From: Bryoerythrophyllum caledonicum
Lineage: Eukaryota; Streptophyta; Bryopsida; Pottiales; Pottiaceae
Length of the DNA stretch: 64,000 nucleotides
Direction of reading: 5' to 3'
Assembly (NCBI GenBank): GCA_963971425.1
Contig: OZ020515.1
Span: 15,950,291-16,014,290, forward strand
The notes under the pieces were generated by a model. That model made no database searches, had not been told where the DNA came from, and was given only the letters and a program-made list of their open reading frames with translations. Shown here piece after piece: positions 11,697 to 20,007 of the stretch (positions within the stretch are counted from its first letter, which is position 1; every line of letters starts with the position of its first letter). Both the position numbers and the translations under genes were made by a program.

Positions 11697-13652
11697 TTAG
11701 GGGGGGTCCTGTGTATCGGGGAGGGCTCGGTTGTTTTCGATTTTGCGTTTATGTAGAAGAATGGACATGGCATGTTGGATAGCTATGGTGTTAATATTTT
11801 TAAAGGCGGTTTTAATTGTATCATTGGATATCTTGAAGGTGTCTTCTAGAGTTTTCATAGATGGGATAAAGGTGGTGGCCTGAACGCCGGCTGTGATTAC
11901 CATAAGGGGGTCGACATTCCATCCTAGGGCGATGATGTCGTCAATAACGGGTTGGTATTTGTCTATTTTGTTTTGGATTGTTTCCGGGGAAAATCTGTGG
12001 TTGCAATATGTGAATTCAATAAATTGAATGATGTAATCTTGGTTGACGTTATCGGGTGGTGGGTCATTATATGGTAAACCTTTGACACAAAGGATGTCCG
12101 GTTTGAGCCTAGCGTTGCAATGACATCTTTGGGTCGTACATGAGCATGGGAGTAGCCACGGGGGGACCGTATTTTCTTGTGGATTGTTATTAAAAGTGCA
12201 TGCGTTCATTAGTATAAAACATCTCGATTTATTGTAGGAGGTGATTAGTTTTCGGATTTCCCATACCGCTTTATTATGTCTTTTAACAATTAGGGAGTGT
12301 ATGTGGTGGTTTTGGCATTTGAGTAGAACATGTAGCCATGTGTCGGGGTCCGTTGAGGGGCATATGGGGCATGTTATGGATGGAAATCTTTCTATTCCAA
12401 AGAAGAGTTGTTTACGGGCGTTTCCCATGTATTGAACGGTACGGAATTTGATAAGGCATGTTATTTGTGAATCGGTGATGATGGGGTTTTTCCAAAAATT
12501 TGTAGAGAGGTCGTTGTCTATGTCGTTATTGTTAGTCCATTTTTCTATGTTAGGAATACTTTCTGAGATTGTATCCAAGTTGTTGTAGAGGTCTTGTTTT
12601 TTGAGGTATTTGCCCAAAAATCTAATTGGGCCTTTGTCAGGGGTATCTTCTTTGGAAGGCCATAATTCTTTTTGAAAGTAGTATGGGGTAGCATGGGCAT
12701 GTTCGTGTGGGTCTTTGGCATTTTTGTGTGTTTTTTCTCGGCCCTCTTTTGCTAATTTGTCTGCTTGTTCGTTGCCATCAATGTTGGCATGGGCTCTTAA
12801 TTTATGTAGGATTGTGATTTGTGTATGGTTTTGTAACATTTGGACCATAGATGTTAATATGATTTGATCGGGGTGACTACTATGAAGGGTAGGGTGGGTT
12901 ATTTGAGTGTTTAGTAGGTAAAGTGCATTTATGCAATCGGTGAATATGTGTGCGGGTGCATTGTTGTATTTTGTTGTGATGATATGTAGTGTTTTGTGGA
13001 TGGCCATGAGTTCTGCTCTGAGGATATTTTGTAATCCATGGAGTCTTTTGGCTAGTTTGATTTCCTTGGTAGAATTATATATGCCATAGCCAGCTTTTTC
13101 TCTGCGCCAGGAGCCCGGGCTAATTTGTTCGGGTAGTTTAAAGGAGCCATCAGTGTAGTAGCTGTGTGCGGGGTTGAATTTTGGTGTGGTATGAGTTGAG
13201 TAGTCTGGAAGAGGGGGTGGTGTGACGGAGTAGTTTATTGTGTTGTTGACATAGTTTAGTTTTGACCAGTTTTTACTTTTGTTTACAGGGGTTTGTGTGG
13301 GTGTTGGTGGGGCTAGTTTTATGTATGGTCGCTGTATGTCTAGATTGTCTGTTATGGAGGTGAGTTCCGCAATTTGTTCGAGGGAGCCAAGGGTTTGGTT
13401 TTGATGATGGACGCATAGTATTTGTAATGTAGATGGCTCGAATTGGGGTTTTTTTAGCTCGGGTGGAATAGTAGATTCTTCGTATGGTATTGTGTCTGCT
13501 TCAAATAATGTAATGATATGGGAATCTGGGAATGGATTTGAATGTGGGTTGTTGTTTTGGTACCAATTGTTATTCGGTTTGATGATGTTTATATTTGTGT
13601 TGTTTGGATCTTGTTTGGCGGCAAGTCGAGCCCAATGTATTGCTTGTTCCAT
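11697..13652 (-). pseudogene. ORF2 C-terminal part: RNase H, CCHC knuckle, C-terminal domain
   Basis: This open segment of 651 codons is a piece of ORF2 shifted in frame from the RT. RNase H starts near residue 160: YYTDGSFK (Asp), then ELMAIHKTL (Glu), FTDCINAL (Asp, about 235) and HANIDGNEQADKLAKEG (His/Asp, about 285), so all catalytic carboxylates are present. Near residue 420 is CPICPSTDPDTWLHVLLKC, a C-x2-C-x9-H-x4-C zinc-binding pattern, followed by RHNKAVWEI. A conserved domain ends the protein (DPLMVITAG to RALPDTQDPP). The part itself looks undamaged; it counts as a pseudogene because it is separated from the RT by a frameshift. Confidence 0.85.
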
Positions 13653-14979
13653 ATCTTTCTTGTTGTGGGGGTGAGCTATACCATTGCCGATCCATTTATA
13701 GTCAAAGGCCTTCTCTAGGGATCCGAATACTTTGTCTCTTTCATAAGGTGAGTAGATTTTTTTTAGTTTGGTAGAACATGTGACCGGGGAAGAAAAATAT
13801 GATTGTTCAATGTTAAAGGATGAGATTAGTGATTCTAAAATGGAGGTGGGTATTGTGTATTGTGCATTTTTTAGAGGGTCAGTTTTTGGTATTCGGTATT
13901 TGTATCTTTGGTATAACCAGATTAGTTCAGTTTCAAAGGGTTGAGTCTTTGGTTAGATGTTTGTGGGGGTTTTTAATTTTGTATTGTATTGATTCCATAA
14001 CCATTGAAGTCGAGTAATGGGGATGGTGTGTAAGTGTCGGCCATTTTCTTCATATAGATGTGCTTGATCGTTATCTATTTGAATTATGTTTGAGGATGTA
14101 AGGATATCTTTTTCGGGGTTGCATTCTGTTGTGTAAATGTTTAAGAGTGGGATAATTATGGGAGGTGTTACAGATCTTGAGTCTAAAAGTTGTTCTTGTG
14201 GGTGATGGGCTTGGATGATATCTGAGTATGTTTTGTTTTGGGTTTGTTGGTAGTATTGTTTTAGTTTTTCGGTGTTATGCGTGGAGGTATTAGTGTCGTG
14301 TCTTGGAAATAGGTCTCTTTGGGGGAGCCATTTATTATATGTGTTATCATTGTATTGCCATTGGCATAAATATTTTGTGTATGTGTTTTGTATGTTATTT
14401 GTGTCTATGTGTTGGATATGTTTATGGCATATGATGTTATTAATGGGGTATGTGGTAGGGTTTTTGGAGATGTATGTTGGGGGGCGGGGATGGTATGTAT
14501 GTGGGGGGGTTAGGGGGGTTGATTGGTGTGAGAATATTTCTTGGGGTGATGTTATTATTGAGGGTGATGAATGAATCTTTAAGTATATGCGAGTATGGGT
14601 GTATGTTGCAAGAAGTTTGACATGTAGTGGGGCATGTTGGGTGACAAAATAGTTGTTTAGCAATGTTAAGGGCACTTTTTAATAGTTTGGTTGGGGTGAA
14701 GTGGTAGATTTTGAAGTCTTCATAGTTCATGATGTGTGTGCCGTTAGGTAGAGTAATTTGGGTTAGTTCAAAAATATTTTTTGAGAGGAGTTTTTGAAGA
14801 AACTTTTGGGAGAGTTGGGCATTGAGTGTGTTGTGGTTTAGTGTTTCTTGTCGCCATAATGTTTCAAGTGTTGTAGGATTAATGAGGAAGTTTGGGAGTG
14901 TGCTTTTAAAGTGGACTTTGGCTATATGTTTTAATAAGAAGAATGTTCGTGTTATTGGTGATCTTATACAGTCATTTTT
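13653..14979 (-). pseudogene. ORF2 linker between RT and RNase H, frame-broken
   Basis: After the stop that ends the RT frame, homology continues in three frames, for example SPITRT-like and FHFTPTKLLKSALNIAKQLFCHPTCPTTCQTSC (14730-14640), then SRSVTPPIIIPLLNIYTTECNPEKDI and ITRLQWLWNQYNTKLKT (14200-13970). The Cys/His-rich piece near 14600-14660 may be another zinc-binding spot. At least one stop and two frameshifts interrupt this region compared with the older copy. Confidence 0.65.
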
Positions 14980-16749
14980 TTAAATTCTGGGTATGTTTTC
15001 GGCGCCACCGTATTGGGCAAGGATGTAATGAGTTAATCCATTGTATATTTTTCCAAGTCTACCTTTATCGTTTAAGGCATTTTGTAGTTGTTCTCCTATA
15101 CATCGGAGATATGCGTTTTTTAGGGAGAAAGCTTCAAGTCCAAATAGGTTATGTGGGAGTTGTGTTATTGCGTTTGACATACATTTTGGTAATCCACATA
15201 TGGTTTTTTGTATGGCGATTATTTTTTGATCAAGTTTTTTAATGGCTGGCATAGAGTATGGTACTCCATAAAAATTGTATGCCACACCTGGGCGTAGTAC
15301 GGTATCAACCATCTTTATTTTTTGTTTCATGGTGGCCGGACGTGTTGTAAGTTCTTTGCAGTGTTTGCTGAGCTTTGTGGTTGTAGTGTGAATTTGGATT
15401 TTCCATTTTAGTGAGGGAACAAGGTTTGTACCTAAGTATGTGTATGGTTCGTTTTGGTGTAGTATAGGGATTGGTTGGTTGCGGTAGTTGATGTTAGAGG
15501 TTTGCATTAGGGCTTTGAAAGTGGTAGGTTTCAATTTAGATTTATTTGGGCATCCGGTAGCAGCACATTTTGGGACTCCCACATCCATGCCAGCCCATTT
15601 ACAATATCTATCAATTTTATTGAGTTGTATTTGGATTGATTTGATTTTGTTAGTTGTGGTGGCTAGGTCATCCGCGTATGCGGCGGAGTTTATTGTGACT
15701 TGTGATGTGCCGAAAGTATATCCGTTATTGCCTCTTTCAAGCCATCTAAGTAGTGGTTCTAAAAATATAATGAATAGGTACGGGCTTAGGATGTCCCCTT
15801 GTATAGTTCCTCTTAGGATGAGTATAGGTTTTGTTTTTCCAAAGTGTTCACCGGTGTAACAGGTAGATGATTGAGAATAGATGTTTCCAACAAGTGTAGT
15901 TGCCTCTTTTGGGTATCCAAGGTCTGTCATTATTGCTAGAAGTCTGGCATGGTCAATTGAGCCAAAGGCATTTTTGAAGTCCACGTATAGTATGTATATA
16001 TCTTGGTGAGTAAATTTAGCGTCTTCTAGTGCGGCTATTTTAGTTTGTATTTGTCGTGCGGTACTTCTCTCCGTTCTAAATCCTTCTTGACTATCATGTA
16101 GGATTTTGAATTTTTCGCCGTATGAGGATAGTATGTGGGTGAGTGTACTGGTAAAGAGTTTATATATTGTGTTAGCTAGTGCAATTGGTCTATGATTGGG
16201 TAGCATGGACGGATCGCCTTTTTTGTATAGTAAAATTGTTGTGTTTGTTTTCCATGAGTTTGGTATTTGTTTTTGTTTATAGCAGTGAGAGAAGAATAGG
16301 AATAGTAGATTATGAAATCTTGGAGGCATGTTTTTGAGTATTGAGTTTGGTACGCGGTCTGGGCCTGGGGCTTTATTATTTCTTAGATTTTGAAGGCATG
16401 TGTCGTATGTGGCTCTGTTGAGGTATTTATATGTTGGAATTTCTGGTTCTCCCCGTCTGTCAAGGGTATATCCGTCCAAGTCATGCCATGGGTATTGGCG
16501 TACTGCACATGTGCATTCTAATGTATGTTGTGGTTGGTAATTACATGTTGGTACTGTTGGTCTATTGGTTTTTGTTTGTTGGCTGAATATTTCATTCGCA
16601 ATGTCTACGGGACTAGTTAGAATATTATTATATTGATCTGTGATACAATCCATTGGTGGGGATTCAAGGTTTTTAAAGACTTTTTTGTTGATTTTTTTGG
16701 GGCTGGTTTCGTATAGTTGTCTGTATTTTGATATGGCTTTTTAAATATT
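14980..16749 (-). pseudogene. Reverse transcriptase domain of young LINE ORF2
   Basis: The main open part is 16653-14980 (557 codons). RT motifs occur in order: NNKAPGPDRVPNSIL, TTILLYKKGDPSMLPNHRPIAL, motif A ILYVDFKNAFGSIDH (catalytic Asp, about residue 220), motif B GTIQGDILSPYLFIIF and motif C INSAAYADDLATT (YADD, about residue 324). The catalytic triad is intact. Just upstream, two TAA codons lie in the same frame as the endonuclease (16752-16750 and 16743-16741), where the older copy reads through with Asp and Lys. Another TAA ends the segment where the older copy has Lys (PRIKKTDCIRS). Confidence 0.9.
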
Positions 16750-18162
16750 TTATTTGGTGTATTTTGTGATTATTTTCCGGGCTTGTATGTTGGCATTTTT
16801 TGCAATTAGCGCGATATCGTTTATCCATGTATCGTGGGGAAGGTCCAGAGGCGGCGGGGTAGGGATTTGGGTGTGTTGTAGAGTTAGTAGTTCATTGTAT
16901 ATGGGGTCGTTACGCCATTGAGGGTTGTTTTTTACAATTCTAATGGTTTTGCGTATGGTATGGTATGTGGTTAAGTGTTGTTTCCAAATTTTTGAGAGTT
17001 TGCGAGGTAGGTACCCGCCTTCTTGAGAAGTTCTATTTGTTATATGAGGTATTGGGTGTGCTCTACAAGTTTGTTCTAGTGTATCAGAGATTTTGTTGAT
17101 GAGTTTGTCTAGGGTGTGGCATGCTTCTTGCCATTGTGTTTGTGTTAATTGACTATTATTTTCAAGAGTGTTTATGAGGGAGTCTATTTGTGCGGAGTTT
17201 TCTTCGAAGAATTTTGAGTTGAATTTTTCTATGTTGGTTTTTGGGATGGGGTTGAGTATGCGTATAGTGTCTTTGTTTAGGATTATAGGAGTTCTACTAA
17301 TTAGTGTGTTATTTGGGATGTGCAATTGTACGGGTAAGTAGTCTGAGTTGAGGATAATATCTTTGTTTGTTGTGGAGGTGCATTGTGTATTGTTGTTTGT
17401 ATTTATATAGAATCCATCTAATAGACTCCAATCACTATAATTGTAGCCACCTTGTCTAGAGAATTGTGTATCAATATTGATGTAAGTGAAGTTTAAGTTT
17501 TCTGTGAAGCGGCGCCATTGGTAATCAATGTTTTGAGGGGGGGTGTGATGGTTTCCATTTTGGCAGCCAATTAGTGCTATGTCTCTGTTGAAGTCTCCAC
17601 ATAATAGATATGTATGGTTGGGATAATTATTAATTTGGGATGTAATAGTGTTTTGTATATCTAAGAGAAATCTAGTATCTTCGGGATGGGATGGCATATA
17701 CATGTGAAAGATTAACCACGGTTGTAGTGGATGATGAGTGATTTTAATTATTTGAAGGTATGGTGATATGTGCATTGGGGTAGGGATTTTGTTGATGTTG
17801 TCTGGGAACGTATATTTTTTGTGTATTAATGTAAGGAGGCCACCGCGGCCCGATGTGTATGGTCGCCGTTGTTGTATGCATCTTGTAAGTGCATGTGTAT
17901 TGTTAAAGATGAGTTTATAGTTTTGGAATATATTTTGTATATATTTTGTAGATTTTGTGGCGGTTAGTTTTGTTTCTTGTATAACTATGAGGGCTGGTGG
18001 CGTGTCTGTGTTTGTGACTAAATTTTTTAAGCTAGGAAGGGCAGTGTTTAGTGAGGAGGCATTCCATGTGATTATGTATGTATTTTCTTGGTTTGCTCTA
18101 ATGTTTTGATTTAGAGGAGGGATGTAGGGAAGAGGTGGGGGTAGGTGGGTGTATTCTGGCAT
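16750..18162 (-). pseudogene. APE-type endonuclease domain of young LINE ORF2
   Basis: The 470-codon segment is in the same frame as the RT. Exonuclease/endonuclease/phosphatase motifs are present: TYIITWNASSLN (Asn), ALIVIQETKLTA (Glu, about residue 60), LIFHMYMPSHPED, YLLCGDFNRDIAL (Asp/Asn, about 186), NYSDWSLLDGFYI (about 244) and NSDYLPVQL, where the usual SDH triad reads SDY. The last third (LPRKLSKIWKQHLTTYH to IQARKIITKY) links to the RT. The domain would nick the target strand. The 12-bp duplication around this element fits such target-primed insertion. Confidence 0.9.
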
Positions 18163-18721
18163 AGGATCTAGACATTTTAGTGATTCATGTATGAGGTTGT
18201 TAGGGAGGTAAGGGAATTTTTGTTTTATTGTATCATTTGAAGGTGGTGTGTCTTGACTATGTAAGAAGTCGTATAGTCTTTTATGTATTGATTTCTCATG
18301 GTTTATAATATTTTGGTTGTCTGTCAGGAATTCAGTATAAGGGTGTGGAGTGTAAATGTGTCCTTCTGGTGGGTTTTGTAAGTTTATTAAAGTTTGTAGG
18401 AGTGTATTGGTCTATGTAACTGCATTCAAATTTTGTGGATTTAGAAGAAGGTTGCATTCATCTATGTTTGGATAGGTAGTGATTATTAGTGCATATAAAA
18501 TGTGGGGTGGTGGATGCGTATTTTTTAGTTGTATGTATTGGGCGATGTTTGGGTGGGAAGTGTTGTGTATGTGGTGTAGTGTATGTGTGTTCTTGAAGAA
18601 AGGTGCGAAGGATTTTGCAATGTGCTCATATTCTGGTTGGAGTTTTATGGTATTAGATATGAAGTATATTTTGGCAATTTTTTTTTTGCGTTCGGGGGTG
18701 TCTTTTTAGTATATTAGGCAT

Positions 18722-18751
18722 GGGTCCGGGGTTGGTTTCTATATCTCCTCC
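18722..18751 (-). other. 2A-like peptide number 2, young LINE
   Basis: The ten codons encode GGDIETNPGP after a run of five Leu. They fit the 2A consensus and lie directly before MPNILKRHP, as in the other two sites. Confidence 0.85.
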
Positions 18752-18948
18752 TAGAAGTAGTAATAGTTTGTTATATGTATGTTTTGTGTTGTATTTTAAC
18801 ATTTTTCTTTTTTGTGTACTAGATTTTTTAGGCTTTGTTATGTTGTTATGGTCTTGTTTGTTTCGGGGGATGTGGATGTTTTTATTTTGTATGTGGGTAA
18901 TAAATGTTTTGTTATTGATTTCTATAATGGGTGTAGTTGAGTTTATTT

Positions 18949-20007
18949 TTAACTTTTTTTTTGTGCCCATGTGTTTATTAGTTTAGTGGTTGTTGTTTTA
19001 TTAATGATGTATAGGTGTGTGTATTCTTGTTTGTATATTTTTGTGGTTGCGTTTGGTTTTGTGTGTCTGTGTTTATTGGGTGTAAAAATATTTATATATG
19101 AGTTTGTGTTGGTATTTGCGGGGGTTTTTAAGTCATTGTTGTGGCAATGGTTAATAATAATAATAATAATAATTTTTTGGTGCGAGGCGGGGTGTCTTTT
19201 TAGTAAGTTTGGCATGGGTCCTGGGTTAGTTTCTATGTCTCCTCCAATTAGTATTATTATTTTGTGGTAGGTGGGTTTTTTGTTTTGTTTTAGGTTGAGA
19301 TTTTTTTTGGTTTTTGTATGTGGTTTTGGTATTTTATTATTTTTTTGTTTATTTGATTGTATGTATTCTTCTTTGAATGAGTGTAAGTCTATGTTTTTTT
19401 GATGGTGTGAGGTTGGTTTTGTATATGTGTGTGTGTATGTAGTTGTATTTGGTTTTATATTAGTATTCATACATATGTTTGTATTGGTATGTGTCTTTAT
19501 TTTTGTCTTGGTATTTGTATCCATGTTCGTATCAGTATTTATGTTAGTATTTGTATCAGTATTTGTACCAGTATTTGTATTATTATTTGTGTCGATTTTT
19601 ATAAAGTTCATTGGAGTATTGGTACCAGTATATGTTCCAGTGTGTTTAATATTGTACGTACGAGTATACTTAATAGTATACATATCAGTATACACCCCAG
19701 TGTATTTGCCTTGGTACGTATCATTATATGTGCTACTGTACGTATCAGTGTGTGTATCGGTATTTGCACCAGTAGATGTACCATTATATGTAGCGGTATA
19801 TGTACTAATATTTGTAATTGTACAGCAGTATACATGTATGTATTTGTATTTATCATCGAAGGAGATATAGTGTAAGTATTGAATGTCTAGTTTTGGTACT
19901 ATTTTGTAGTGTATATAGGTAGTAACTAGGCGTATTCTACTGCGGTCGTATTTTATGCAATACGGGTGGGATATTGAGATATTGGCCTTGAGGTTGCTGT
20001 CCTTCAC
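18949..20007 (-). CDS. ORF2 5' segment with first 2A peptide, young LINE
   Basis: Frame of 352 codons beginning at a GTG that overlaps the ORF1 stop (ATGTGA context). No ATG lies between the preceding in-frame stop and that GTG, so expression would need re-initiation, a non-AUG start, a frameshift from ORF1 or an internal Met. Residues about 75-200 are a degenerate Thr/Tyr/Asn/Asp repeat. At about 255-264 is ILIGGDIETNPGP followed by MPNLLKRHPASHQK. The frame closes just after an A9 run, where the frame bearing the second 2A takes over. No known domain is visible besides 2A. Confidence 0.55.
   Translation of the reverse strand: MKDSNLKANISISHPYCIKYDRSRIRLVTTYIHYKIVPKLDIQYLHYISFDDKYKYIHVYCCTITNISTYTATYNGTSTGANTDTHTDTYSSTYNDTYQGKYTGVYTDMYTIKYTRTYNIKHTGTYTGTNTPMNFIKIDTNNNTNTGTNTDTNTNINTDTNMDTNTKTKIKTHTNTNICMNTNIKPNTTTYTHTYTKPTSHHQKNIDLHSFKEEYIQSNKQKNNKIPKPHTKTKKNLNLKQNKKPTYHKIIILIGGDIETNPGPMPNLLKRHPASHQKIIIIIIINHCHNNDLKTPANTNTNSYINIFTPNKHRHTKPNATTKIYKQEYTHLYIINKTTTTKLINTWAQKKS
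18952..18962 (-). other. A9 run joining two ORF2 frames (possible -1 slippery site)
   Basis: In sense orientation the context is GCA CAA AAA AAA AGT TAA. The zero-frame codons allow a canonical A_AAA_AAA heptamer. A -1 slip there leads into the frame carrying the second 2A. A simple indel in the homopolymer would look identical. Confidence 0.5.
19216..19245 (-). other. 2A-like peptide number 1, young LINE
   Basis: The codons encode GGDIETNPGP preceded by a hydrophobic IIILI stretch and followed by MPNLLKRHP. It uses different codons (ACT, CCA, GGA) from peptide number 2, so the two sites are not a very recent exact duplication. Confidence 0.85.
19420..19870 (-). repeat. Coding low-complexity Thr/Tyr/Asn repeat in ORF2
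   Basis: Sense-strand sequence built from short ACA/TAC/AAT-rich units encodes strings such as TYNDTYQGKYTGVYTD and TNTGTNTDTNTNINTD. The plus strand appears as long Val/Phe/Cys-rich open frames that are only shadows of this repeat. The older copy has a different Thr/Asn/His-rich stretch at the same place. Confidence 0.75.

Larger units (their letters stand above)
18163..18970 (-). pseudogene. ORF2 N-terminal region with second 2A peptide, young LINE
   Basis: The open part 18970-18653 runs from MGTKKKLKINSTTP to NKLLLLLGGDIETNPGP (2A core about residues 74-83) and then MPNILKRHPRTQKK. After a stop at 18653, homology to the older copy continues in shifted frames (EYEHIAKSF, THPPPHILYALIITTYPNIDECN, SHEKSIHKRLYDFL) and joins the endonuclease frame near 18180. 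This is therefore the counterpart of the single 2A region of the older copy. Confidence 0.75.

Noticed and set aside
10388..19245. 2A peptides considered as evidence of an integrated picorna-like virus
   Set aside because: The flanking domains are APE endonuclease, LINE-type RT and RNase H, with target duplications and a microsatellite tail; no capsid, helicase or RNA-polymerase domain is present.
19427..19870. Long plus-strand ORF, Val/Phe/Cys-rich, looking like a membrane protein
   Set aside because: It is the reverse strand of the Thr/Tyr/Asn low-complexity repeat in LINE ORF2; two plus-strand frames are open at once, as expected for a short-period repeat.
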